A stretch of DNA of 64,000 nucleotides from NCBI GenBank assembly GCA_965243545.1, contig OZ251573.1:558001-622000 (forward strand), given 5' to 3'. Below, in pieces: positions 19,645 through 27,437 of this stretch. A program made the position numbers and the translations under genes. Source of the DNA: CATQHW01 sp965243545 (lineage in GTDB: Bacteria > Spirochaetota > Spirochaetia > SZUA-6 > Bin103). The number at the start of each line of letters is the position of its first letter. Positions within the stretch are counted from its first letter, which is position 1. The notes under the pieces are model-generated. The model ran no database searches. It saw nothing but the letters and a program-made list of their open reading frames with translations, and was not told the DNA's origin.

Positions 19645-20441
19645 AGCACCGCGCCGTATGCTTCGTCGAAAGCGCGCGCTGCGTAGGCGTCCGACGCGTA
19701 CGCAAAGCCGCCGTCGCCCCACCGCGGCCCCCAGCTGTTGCGGACGATAAAGTGCGACCCGGTGTAGCCGACCAGGCAGGCGGCGTGTCCGCCGCGGGCG
19801 GCGCCGGCGTCATGGACGTCGAGCTCACCGCCGGCGGCGGTCGCCCGGTCCCAGGCTCGGTCGATGGCGGCCCGGATCAGGATCGGCCCCTGGTTGGAGA
19901 GCCAGGAGCGCCACCGGTCCGGGTCTCGCCCCAGATTGTGGTAGCTGCCGATGCGGTAGCGGGCCGCCCGCGCGTAGAACGCCGCGGTGGTGAGCGCGCT
20001 GAGCGCGCCGCTCATCGGCAAGGTGCTTTCCGGCACGCATCCGTACCGGCGCGCGACCCGCAGCGCGTACTTGATCTGCGTGCCGGCCGACTCGATGAAG
20101 GTGGTCGGGAAGGCGCTGAGCCGGTCGGTCTCCTTGTTGGCCATCCAGATGAACCGGGGCGAAGGGCGCTCGCCGGCGGCCAGCAGGCCGGCCTGCCGGT
20201 AGTGCCAGTGGAGCACGCCGTCGGCGGCGGCGAACCCGACGCAGGCGCCGGTCGTCCCTTGGTGGCGGACCGGCCAATCGTCGCCGCGCAGATCGACGGC
20301 CGGCCGCGCCGGCGCGTCGGCCACCACGCCGGCGTCGACCGCGTCCGCGAAGGTCCAGTCGATCTGCGCGCCGGCCGACGGGTCGCAGTTGAGGATGAAC
20401 CGCCGCACGTCGACCGCGCTCGCCGCGCCGGCTGCGTTCAC
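19641..20441 (-). CDS. Papain-like (C1 family) cysteine protease
   Basis: A 266-residue C1A peptidase. The catalytic Cys67 lies in QGTTGACVGFA with the oxyanion Gln61. His219 is in ARGGHAACLVGY and Asn235 in RNSWGPRWGDGG. All residues of the papain triad are therefore present. There is no propeptide-like region or clear signal peptide, so it may act in the cytoplasm or be exported by another route. The start overlaps the upstream PhyH stop in ATGA (20438-20441), and the stop overlaps the DUF3179 start in GTGA. Three-gene translational coupling is likely. Confidence 0.9.
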   Translation of the reverse strand: MNAAGAASAVDVRRFILNCDPSAGAQIDWTFADAVDAGVVADAPARPAVDLRGDDWPVRHQGTTGACVGFAAADGVLHWHYRQAGLLAAGERPSPRFIWMANKETDRLSAFPTTFIESAGTQIKYALRVARRYGCVPESTLPMSGALSALTTAAFYARAARYRIGSYHNLGRDPDRWRSWLSNQGPILIRAAIDRAWDRATAAGGELDVHDAGAARGGHAACLVGYTGSHFIVRNSWGPRWGDGGFAYASDAYAARAFDEAYGAVL

Positions 20442-21424
20442 GACGGCTGGGGTGACGACCGTTGCGGACGGCGGTCGTACCGCGTCCAGCCCCGCTCCGG
20501 GCCCGGCGGCCGGTGGTGTTCGTAGCGCCGGCGGATGCGGTTGAACTCCTCGGCCGAACGGACGACCGAGCGCGGGTCGCGGACGCTCCGCACGACGAAG
20601 TCGGCCTCCGGCGGGTAGCAGGCGATCTCCGCGTCGGGCCGGTCCCAGGTGAAGTCCTGCGGCGCCTCGCCGACGTTGTTGGGCGCCGCCGCGTCCTGAT
20701 AACGCAGGTCGATGCTCCAGCGGACCACGTCGGAGCGGTTGGGCGTCGAGCAGTGCGGCGTCAGGTTGGTGAGCAGGAGCACGCCGCCGGCCGGCACCGG
20801 CGCCGCCACCGGCGCGCCGCCGTGCGGCAGGTCGGGGTCGTCGATGGCCAGATAGCCGTTCGGCCCGTCGGTGTAGTGGCGCGCCACGCCGCGGCGGTGG
20901 GCGCGCGGGATGACCTCCAGGCAGCCGTTGCGCACGGTCGCGTCTACCAGAGGTATCCAGCAGGTGAGGATCAGGCGCCGGTCGCAGTGCTGGTTGAAGT
21001 AGCCGGAGTCCTGGTGCCAGGGAACCACCCCGCGCGCCATGCCCGGAATCTTGGGACGCACGCGGTAGACCGAGGAGGCGACGATCTCCGGGCCGATGAG
21101 CGATTCGACGACCGCCAGCAGCGCGGGGTGGGTGATGACCGCGAACAGCGCGGGGCCGCTGTGTCCGCCGCCGCCCCGGCCGACGATCGGTCCCAGGATC
21201 TCGCCGGTCTCCGCGTAGATGCGGGTGAGCCGGCGCTCGAACGGCTCGTCCCGATAGAGGCGGGAGAGCTTGCCGGCGGCGCGTAGCGCGACCGCCTGTT
21301 CGTCGATCAGCTCCGTGAACTCGTCGCGGAGCGGCTGCAGGTCGGCCGGCGTGAAGACGTCCGGCGCCATCAGGTACCCCTCGCGCATGAAGAACTCGGC
21401 CTGCCGATCAGTGAGTGCGCCCAT
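20438..21424 (-). CDS. Phytanoyl-CoA dioxygenase (PhyH) family protein 3
   Basis: A 328-residue PhyH-type oxygenase. The family opening is QAEFFMREGYLMAPDVFTPADLQPLRDEF. The metal motif is in VVPWHQDSGYF (His-x-Asp), with the distal His in LLLTNLTPHCSTPNRSD and Arg in RWSIDLRYQ. A GGGAGG ribosome site 5 nt before the ATG sets the start. A TATGAT -10 box on this strand overlaps the divergent promoter of PhyH 4. It is the first gene of the PhyH-protease-DUF3179 unit. The substrate is unknown. Confidence 0.88.
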   Translation of the reverse strand: MGALTDRQAEFFMREGYLMAPDVFTPADLQPLRDEFTELIDEQAVALRAAGKLSRLYRDEPFERRLTRIYAETGEILGPIVGRGGGGHSGPALFAVITHPALLAVVESLIGPEIVASSVYRVRPKIPGMARGVVPWHQDSGYFNQHCDRRLILTCWIPLVDATVRNGCLEVIPRAHRRGVARHYTDGPNGYLAIDDPDLPHGGAPVAAPVPAGGVLLLTNLTPHCSTPNRSDVVRWSIDLRYQDAAAPNNVGEAPQDFTWDRPDAEIACYPPEADFVVRSVRDPRSVVRSAEEFNRIRRRYEHHRPPGPERGWTRYDRRPQRSSPQPS

Positions 21425-21437
21425 GCTGACCTCCCGG

Positions 21438-21446
21438 TATCATAAT
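21438..21446. promoter_or_regulatory. Overlapping divergent -10 boxes
   Basis: TATCATAAT contains -10-like hexamers on both strands: CATAAT ends 7 nt before the GTG start at 21454, and on the minus strand TATGAT serves the PhyH gene starting at 21424. The plus-strand transcript would be leaderless, while the minus-strand one carries a Shine-Dalgarno site. Confidence 0.45.
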
Positions 21447-21453
21447 CGGCACT

Positions 21454-22518
21454 GTGTCCCCATCGGTGGAATCCGGCAACCGATTTCCTGCGGCCGGCGC
21501 TGCGGCGGTTGGTCACGCCGCGGCGGCCGGCCGGACCGAACGGCCGCGGCTCACCACCGACCCGGAGCAGTGCCGGGCCGACCTGCGGCGTAGCGGCTAC
21601 TGCCTGCTGGCGGACGCCCTGACCGCCGCCGAGCTGCGGGAGGCGCGCGAGCGGCTCAGCGCGCAGGCCGCCGCCGAGCGGGAGCGGGGCGTGGCCTACC
21701 TGGACGGCGCCCCCGGCCAGCGCTGGGGAGCGTTTGCCGACGCCGACGGCGCCGTGCGTCCGGACCGCTTCACGGCCGCGGCCGGCGGCGTGAGCCAGCG
21801 GTTGTTCATGCTGCTCAACAAAGGGCGCATCTTCCGCGACATCGTGCTCAAGGAACCGGCCCTGGACCTGGTCCGATACGTGCTGGGCGATCACTTTCAG
21901 CTCTCCTGCAGCACCGCCAACATCGTCGGCGCCGGCGCCGCGCCGATGGAGCTGCACACCGACGCCTGGTGGATGCCGCCGCCGGTGCCGAAGGGCGCGT
22001 TCGGGCTGCCGGTGGGATCGATCACCCGCCAGGAAGCGGGCGAAGTGCGCGCCGGCGCGGCCATGATCGCGCCGCCCGCGTGCGTCAACAGCATGTGGCT
22101 GCTGGGCGACTTTCGCGCTGCCAACGGCGCCACGCGGGTCGTGCCGGGCAGCCACCTGAGCGGCCGGCAGCCCGATCCTCATCTGTACGGCGAGCAGGAC
22201 CTGGTGCCGATCGAAGCGCCTGCCGGCACGGCCATGTTCTTCGAGGGCCGGCTGTGGCACGGCTCCGGCGTCAACCGCACCGGCGAGCCGCGCATGGGAC
22301 TGCTCAACACCTACTGCGGCCCGCAGTTCCGCCCGCAGGAGAACTACACCCTCGGCATGTTGCCGGACGCGCTGGCCGACGCCCCGCCCGCCCTCAAGGA
22401 GCTGGTCGGTTTCAAGGTCTGGAACGGCTACGGCCGCTTCGACTCTCCGGCCGTCGACTTGATCGCCCGCGACCAGCTGATCGGCGAGCTCACCCCGCAG
22501 GCCGGCGCGACCGGCTGA
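21454..22518 (+). CDS. Phytanoyl-CoA dioxygenase (PhyH) family protein 4
   Basis: A 354-residue PhyH-like oxygenase. His-x-Asp is in MELHTDAWWMPPP and the distal His in RLWHGSGVNRTGEPRMG; RVVPGSHLSGRQ is the usual turn. The N-terminal ~35 residues are Ala-rich and probably disordered. It starts with GTG directly after an overlapping divergent -10 box and shows no ribosome site. The adjacent divergent PhyH gene is only distantly alike, so this is not a fresh tandem duplication. Confidence 0.85.
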   Translation: MSPSVESGNRFPAAGAAAVGHAAAAGRTERPRLTTDPEQCRADLRRSGYCLLADALTAAELREARERLSAQAAAERERGVAYLDGAPGQRWGAFADADGAVRPDRFTAAAGGVSQRLFMLLNKGRIFRDIVLKEPALDLVRYVLGDHFQLSCSTANIVGAGAAPMELHTDAWWMPPPVPKGAFGLPVGSITRQEAGEVRAGAAMIAPPACVNSMWLLGDFRAANGATRVVPGSHLSGRQPDPHLYGEQDLVPIEAPAGTAMFFEGRLWHGSGVNRTGEPRMGLLNTYCGPQFRPQENYTLGMLPDALADAPPALKELVGFKVWNGYGRFDSPAVDLIARDQLIGELTPQAGATG

Positions 22519-22579
22519 CTCCGCGCGGTCAGGTCGGCGCAAGCGGAATCGCTCCCTGTGTTGCGCGGCAGGGAGCTAT

Positions 22580-22616
22580 CCATGAAAAAGTTAACCTTCG
22601 GTGAGTATTTTCATGG
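22580..22616. repeat. 9-bp inverted repeat in AT-rich leader of ATPase remnant
   Basis: CCATGAAAA (22580-22588) is repeated inverted as TTTTCATGG (22608-22616), with an inner AACC-TTC-GGT stem. It lies just before TAGAGT and the GTG of the ATPase remnant, where an operator would be expected. The stretch is distinctly AT-rich. Confidence 0.5.
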
Positions 22617-22627
22617 TAGAGTGAGGC

Positions 22628-22723
22628 GTGATCCCCCGAATCGCCCTCGGAGAGGTGAGGGAGCGGCTGCGGCGCAGCCCGGTGGTGGCCATCGTCGGCG
22701 GTCGCCGGAACGGACCTTGGTAA
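22628..22723 (+). pseudogene. N-terminal remnant of a DUF4143-type AAA ATPase
   Basis: A 31-codon frame begins VIPRIALGEVRERLRRSP and continues VVAIVGGRRNGPW before a stop. This matches the start of DUF4143-type AAA ATPases up to the Walker A, where GPRQVGKT would be expected and GGRRNGPW-stop is found. Nothing of the rest of the gene follows before 22794. With the inverted repeat upstream, it looks like a dead ATPase that kept its control region. Confidence 0.5.
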
Positions 22724-22793
22724 CCGGACGCCGCCGAAGCGCCCGATGACGGTTTCGGGATTCGTAGTAACGTAGGACCCGGTGATCAGGTAG

Positions 22794-23177
22794 ATGGCGG
22801 TCGATAGCGCCGCGGCCGCGCGCTGGGTAGCGGCCCGGCGGGCGCGGCGGCGCCAAGCGCTCCGCGCCCGTCTGCAATCGGCGCAACGGGACGCGGCGCG
22901 CATCATCGCCATGATCGCGGCGGAGTGCCGGCCCCGGCGCATCTATCAGTGGGGATCGCTCATTCATACCGAGCGGTTCACGGACATCTCGGACATCGAC
23001 ATCGCCGTCGAGGGAATGAGCTGCGGCGAGCAGATCTTCGCCGCCATGCATGCGCGGGCGGAACGCATGACCGGCCTGCCCGTCGATCTGGTCGTCATGG
23101 AGCGCCTTGAACCGGGGCGGGCGGACCTCATTCGGCGCTTCGGCACGGTCGCGTGGCAGGCCGGCGGCCGTGCCTGA
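22794..23177 (+). CDS. MNT nucleotidyltransferase antitoxin (type VII-like)
   Basis: A 127-residue minimal nucleotidyltransferase. The signature is G54-S55 followed by D67-x-D69 in YQWGSLIHTERFTDISDIDI. Such MNT proteins neutralise HEPN toxins, in MntA/HepT by AMPylating the toxin. The N-terminal ~45 residues are an Arg/Ala-rich helix, longer than usual. It overlaps the following HEPN-like gene by 8 bp, so the pair is coupled. Confidence 0.8.
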   Translation: MAVDSAAAARWVAARRARRRQALRARLQSAQRDAARIIAMIAAECRPRRIYQWGSLIHTERFTDISDIDIAVEGMSCGEQIFAAMHARAERMTGLPVDLVVMERLEPGRADLIRRFGTVAWQAGGRA

Positions 23178-23661
23178 ACGCGGCCTTGACGAGCTGATCG
23201 CGGAGCTTGCCCAGGCGCGCGAACGCCTGCAGGTGATCTACGCCAAGCTCGGCAACGCCCGGGAGACGACGCTGCCGCGCGTCGGCCGGACCGACGACGG
23301 CGCGCTGATCGTCGCCGGCTACGTGGAGACCTGGTACACGGTATTGGAGACGTTCTTCGTCCGCGTATCCGGTTACTTCGAGAACGATCTGCCGCCGGGA
23401 CGCTGGCATACGGCCTTGTTGGAGAACATGACGCTGGAGATCGAAGGGGTGCGAGCCAGGGTGGTAAGCGACCACAATCTGGGTCGCCTGCGCGAGCTGC
23501 TGCGGTTTCGCCACTTCCGCCGCCACTACGTGGAGATGGAGTACGACTGGGCGCGCATCGACTTCCTGCTCGCAACGCTGGACGCCGCCCACCCGGCCGC
23601 GCTGCGCGATCTCGATGCGTTCGACGCGTTCCTGCGTGAAGTGCGCCGCCGCTCACCTTGA
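23170..23661 (+). CDS. HEPN (HepT-like) toxin of the MNT pair
   Basis: A 163-residue, fully helical protein. The R-x4-H motif of HEPN ribonucleases is visible as Arg114 ... His119-Tyr120 in RHFRRHY. The likely start is the GTG at 23170 inside the end of the MNT gene; the longer ATG at 23107 would overlap 71 bp and read low-complexity sequence. The position behind an MNT gene and the motif together support a HepT-type toxin that cleaves RNA. The helix content and length (about 20 residues longer than classical HepT) fit the broader HEPN group. Confidence 0.75.
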   Translation: MPERGLDELIAELAQARERLQVIYAKLGNARETTLPRVGRTDDGALIVAGYVETWYTVLETFFVRVSGYFENDLPPGRWHTALLENMTLEIEGVRARVVSDHNLGRLRELLRFRHFRRHYVEMEYDWARIDFLLATLDAAHPAALRDLDAFDAFLREVRRRSP

Positions 23662-23790
23662 CACCCGGCGGCGGGCGGTCTCGATCCGGTTCCGTCGCGG
23701 CGTGCTATCATGCGCAGCAGTGCGTAGCGAGGTGGATCAAGATCATCGGCGCGTTGCGGGCGCTGACGATGCCATCGTGACGGGGCCGGC

Positions 23791-24498
23791 GTGGTAACCC
23801 GCGCGGCCGCGGGGGCGGTGCGGGACGTGGTCGTGACGGCGATCGATCCGCTGGAGATCATCCTGTTCGGGTCGGTAGCCACCCGCGCGGCGGGCAACGA
23901 TCTCGATCTGCTGATCGTGACCGATGACCGGGACGCTGCTCGGAGCGCCGACGCCGCCGGCGCCCTGCGAACCGTACTGCGGCCTATCAAACGCCGGATC
24001 GACGTCGACCACTACTTGGTGACTCGTTCCCAATTTGCCGCGCGGCTCCGGTCAGGAAGCGTATTTCTGCGCAAGATCGTGAGTGAGGGAGTCTGTATCT
24101 ACATGCGAGAAGGTATTGAGGCGTGGCGCCGGCAGGCCGGGGAGGAACTGAGGACCGCCGAGTATCTCCATGCCGGCGGATTCCACCGCGGCGCGTGTTA
24201 TCACGCCCAGCAGTGCGTGGAGAAGTCGATCAAGACGATGCTCCTGGCGCGTGGCTGGGAGTTGGAGAAACTCCATAGCATCCATCGGCTGACTGCAGTC
24301 GCCGAGGAGTACCGACTCCCGCTCCGACTGCAACCGGACGACGTCGACTTTATCGACGAAATCTACCAAGGCAGATACCCGGCGGAGTCCGGCCTGCTGC
24401 CCCTGGGCGATCCGACCGAGGCCGACGCAGGCCGGGCGGTCGCCCTCGCCGTACAGACGGTCGGTGCGCTACGCGGGATGCTGCGCCCGCCCCGCTGA
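23791..24498 (+). CDS. MNT-HEPN fusion protein
   Basis: A 235-residue two-domain protein. Residues 1-100 are a nucleotidyltransferase domain with G27-S28 and D37-x-D39 in FGSVATRAAGNDLDLLIV. Residues 105-230 are a HEPN domain with the typical YHAQQCVEKSIKTMLLARG and a following HSIHRL. It thus joins in one chain the antitoxin-like and toxin-like halves that are separate in the gene pair just upstream. No R-x4-H motif of the ribonuclease class is obvious, so the HEPN half may be catalytically inert or act otherwise. The start codon is GTG; no ribosome site is evident. Confidence 0.8.
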   Translation: MVTRAAAGAVRDVVVTAIDPLEIILFGSVATRAAGNDLDLLIVTDDRDAARSADAAGALRTVLRPIKRRIDVDHYLVTRSQFAARLRSGSVFLRKIVSEGVCIYMREGIEAWRRQAGEELRTAEYLHAGGFHRGACYHAQQCVEKSIKTMLLARGWELEKLHSIHRLTAVAEEYRLPLRLQPDDVDFIDEIYQGRYPAESGLLPLGDPTEADAGRAVALAVQTVGALRGMLRPPR

Positions 24499-24604
24499 GC
24501 CACGCGCCGCACCTGGCATTCCCTTCTGAAACCGCCCTGCTCACGTAGCGGCGCCGTGGCGCGCATGCCTTCCCCTGAACACTTCCGTGGTACGCTGAAC
24601 TTCC

Positions 24605-26176
24605 ATGCGTTCGTTCAGTACCGCCGGCCCGGTCAAGCCGGCCAAGCATTATTGCATACCGCCGTTGTCACGGATCGACCTGGACAACGTGCTCGGCATG
24701 GTGCGGGACGAGCAGTACTTCGTGCTGCACGCGCCGCGGCAGACCGGCAAGACCTCGGCGCTGCTGGCGTTGGCCGAGCTGCTGAACCGGCGCGGCTACC
24801 ACTGCCTCTACGTCACCCTGGAGACCGCCCGCACCACCCGCGACGACGTGGCGCAGGCGATGGAGGCCGTGCTCGCCGCACTGGGGGAGGCAGCCGACGC
24901 CGCATTGGGCGACCGGTTCCTGCAAGGCGCCTGGGCGGACCTGCTCGCCAAAGTTGGGCCGACTATGGTGTTGCGCACTGCCCTGTGGCGTTGGGCGCAG
25001 GCGGCGCCGCGGCCGCTGGTGCTGCTGATCGACGAGATCGACACGCTGACCGGCGACTCGCTGCTGTCGGTGCTGCAGCAGCTTCGCGCCGGCTACCCCG
25101 ACCGCCCCGAACGCTTCCCGCAGAGCGTCGTGCTGTGCGGCCTGCGCGACGTGGCCGACTACCGCATGGACGCTTCCGGCAGTCCCTTCAACATAGCCGC
25201 AGAGTCGCTCCGGCTGGGCGACTTCTCACGCGACCAGACGATCTCCTTGCTGGGCCAGCACACCGCCGAGACCGGCCAGCCGTTCACCCCGGAGGCGCTG
25301 GAGGCGGTGTGGACGCAGACCCGCGGGCAGCCGTGGCTGGTCAACGCCCTCGCCGCCGGCGCCTGCTTCAAGAACGACGCACTACGCGCCGACCGCTCGC
25401 GCCCGGTCACCGCCGCCGCCATCGCCGCGGTACGCGAGGACCTGATCATCAAGCGGAAGACGCACCTCGAATATCTTGCCGGCAAGCTGCGCGAGAAGCG
25501 CGTGCGGCGCGTGATCGAGCCGCTGCTGACCGGCGCCGACCGCTACGACTTCAGCGAGCGCGACGTCGAGTACACGCGCGACCTGGGGCTGATCGCCGGT
25601 GATGCCCCGGTGCGCGTCGCCAATCCGATCTACGCCGAAGTGTTGCCGCGCCAGTTGACGCGGGTGGCGCAGGATGCGTTTGACCTGTCACCGCCGCGAT
25701 ACGCGCAGGCGGACGGCAAACTGGACGTGGCGCTGCTGCTGGAGGAGTTTCAGAGCTTCTTCCGCCGCCACTCCGAGCACTGGCGGAACCGGTTCGCTTA
25801 TGAGGAAGCATGGCCGCAGTTGCTGCTGCAAGCGTTTCTGCAGCGTGTAGTGAACGGCGGCGGGCGCATTGAGCGGGAGTACGCGCTCGGCAGCGGGCGG
25901 GTCGACCTGCTGATCGTGTGGCCGGTGGCGGACCGCGGGCCGGCGGAGCGGGTGCAGGAGGTGGCGGTCGAGTGCAAGGTGGTACGCGAGCGCGACGGGC
26001 TTGAGCGGACGATAACCGAAGGAGTGAAGCAGGCCGCGCGCTACGTGGAGCGGTGCGGGGCGGAGGCCGGCCACCTGGTGGTCATCGACTGCCGCGAGAA
26101 CCGGACCTGGGAGCAGAAGGTATTCCACGAACGGCGCGGCGAGCGTTCGGCGCCGGTAGACGTTTGGGGCATGTAG
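24605..26176 (+). CDS. AAA ATPase with C-terminal PD-(D/E)XK-like domain
   Basis: A 523-residue protein. The N-terminal ATPase has Walker A APRQTGKT (43-50) and Walker B LVLLIDEID (Asp143-Glu144), as in AAA_35/STAND-like proteins. A helical middle follows. The C-terminus (about 385-500) contains GSGRVDLLIV and then VAVECKV, i.e. D near 433 and E-x-K near 456-458, the pattern of PD-(D/E)XK nucleases. An ATP-controlled nuclease in defence or DNA processing is a reasonable inference. A TACGCT box ends 8 nt before the ATG, so the mRNA may be leaderless. It lies inside a toxin/defence island with its own promoter. Confidence 0.8.
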   Translation: MRSFSTAGPVKPAKHYCIPPLSRIDLDNVLGMVRDEQYFVLHAPRQTGKTSALLALAELLNRRGYHCLYVTLETARTTRDDVAQAMEAVLAALGEAADAALGDRFLQGAWADLLAKVGPTMVLRTALWRWAQAAPRPLVLLIDEIDTLTGDSLLSVLQQLRAGYPDRPERFPQSVVLCGLRDVADYRMDASGSPFNIAAESLRLGDFSRDQTISLLGQHTAETGQPFTPEALEAVWTQTRGQPWLVNALAAGACFKNDALRADRSRPVTAAAIAAVREDLIIKRKTHLEYLAGKLREKRVRRVIEPLLTGADRYDFSERDVEYTRDLGLIAGDAPVRVANPIYAEVLPRQLTRVAQDAFDLSPPRYAQADGKLDVALLLEEFQSFFRRHSEHWRNRFAYEEAWPQLLLQAFLQRVVNGGGRIEREYALGSGRVDLLIVWPVADRGPAERVQEVAVECKVVRERDGLERTITEGVKQAARYVERCGAEAGHLVVIDCRENRTWEQKVFHERRGERSAPVDVWGM

Positions 26177-26241
26177 GGCCGATGCGCCCGCCGCACGCTC
26201 CTGCGCTGCTGCGGTGGCCCGCGCTCACCACCGCCAAGCGG

Positions 26242-26271
26242 TTGCAGGCCCGGTGCGGCCACCCGTATTCT
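26242..26271 (+). promoter_or_regulatory. Promoter TTGCAG-N18-TATTCT, leaderless start
   Basis: TTGCAG (26242-26247) and TATTCT (26266-26271) are 18 bp apart. The -10 box ends 7 nt before the ATG at 26279. This is the best sigma-70-like promoter in the window and places the transcript start at the initiation codon. Confidence 0.65.
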
Positions 26272-26278
26272 GATCGGC

Positions 26279-27313
26279 ATGGCCAAGACCAGGACCGCTC
26301 GCCGGCCCCACCGCCGCGAGACCCATACCGTGCCGCCAAAGTCCGAGCCGGAGTTCCCCGGCTGCAAGGCGGTCCACCTGCCGCGCAAGGACCTGGAGGA
26401 CTACGACCGGCGCCTGGAGTATTGGGACGGCCGCACCGAAACCGCCATGATCTGTGAGCCCGTCAGCCCCTATCACGAGCAGCGCTCCCGCCTCCTGAAC
26501 ACGCTGATCGAGCGCATCGCCCAGGTGCGCGGCGCCCCCATCAAGAACTTCGGATCGATGGACCTGCGTGAGCAGGACGCGCCGCAGAGCATCATGCAGG
26601 CCGACGAGTCGGTGTACCTGCATCCCGATCGCTCCCGGATGCCGGGGCCTTCGGCGATGGTGATCGGCGTGGACGACCACCCCGACGTGGTGCTGGAGGT
26701 GGACCACACCACCGACGTGCGCCGCGGCAAGCTGGCGCTGTACGAGTCGTGGGGCTTCCCGGAAGTGTGGGTCGAGGTGCCGGACGACACCGCTCCGAGT
26801 CGCCCGCGCGGGCAGCGGCCGGGGCTGACGATCTACCTGTTGGAGGATGGCGCCTACCGGGCGGCGCCGGAGAGCCGGGCGTTCCCAGGCTGGACGGCGG
26901 AAGAGATCCACGCCGGGCTGAACGAATGGACGCTGTCGGAGCAGACCAGCGCGGCACTGGAGCGCGTTGGGACCGTGCTCGGCGAGCGGGAGGGCACCGG
27001 ACCGGACCACGACCCGCTGCTGCGGTCGCAACGGCAACGCGGCGTCGAAATCGGTATGGAGCGGGGCATTGAGCGTGGCGTCAAGCAGGGCATTGAGCAG
27101 GGCATCGAGCAGGCACGGGCGGAAGAACGCGCGCGGCTGTGCCGGGCGGCGGCCCTGAAGTTCGACGACGACACGGCGCGGCGCCTCGCGGTACTCCTGG
27201 ACCAGGCCGCCACACCGGAGCGCTTGGAGCAGGCCAGTCTCGGCATGTTCGGGTGCAAGACGGGAGCCGAATTCCTCGCCCGGGTAGCTCGGCAAGACGC
27301 GCGTCAGGTCTGA
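26279..27313 (+). CDS. Uma2-like PD-(D/E)XK nuclease-fold protein
   Basis: A 344-residue protein. Residues ~40-200 resemble the Uma2/DUF820 fold: the nuclease-like core is seen in QADESVYLHPD, VDDHPDVVLEVDHTTDVRRGKLALYESWGFPEVWVEVP, with Asp and Glu-x-Asp at the catalytic places. The C-terminal ~130 residues are charged and coiled-coil-like, with repeated RGIERGVKQGIEQGIEQ units. Uma2 proteins are common and poorly understood in GC-rich and photosynthetic bacteria. It has its own strong promoter. Confidence 0.75.
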   Translation: MAKTRTARRPHRRETHTVPPKSEPEFPGCKAVHLPRKDLEDYDRRLEYWDGRTETAMICEPVSPYHEQRSRLLNTLIERIAQVRGAPIKNFGSMDLREQDAPQSIMQADESVYLHPDRSRMPGPSAMVIGVDDHPDVVLEVDHTTDVRRGKLALYESWGFPEVWVEVPDDTAPSRPRGQRPGLTIYLLEDGAYRAAPESRAFPGWTAEEIHAGLNEWTLSEQTSAALERVGTVLGEREGTGPDHDPLLRSQRQRGVEIGMERGIERGVKQGIEQGIEQARAEERARLCRAAALKFDDDTARRLAVLLDQAATPERLEQASLGMFGCKTGAEFLARVARQDARQV

Positions 27314-27437
27314 CCGCGCAAGACACCGGATACCCGCTCCGTCGGCGTCGCTGCGCGCCGCGCAACCCTCCCGATCTGGACGACGTACTCGGCTTGGCGC
27401 CGGTCGACGCGTGAGGCAGGTAGACTGAAGCCGATCG

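Noticed and set aside
22529..22942. 137-codon frame on the minus strand
   Set aside because: It overlaps the ATPase remnant and the MNT gene and shows no domain; only the plus-strand reading matches known families.
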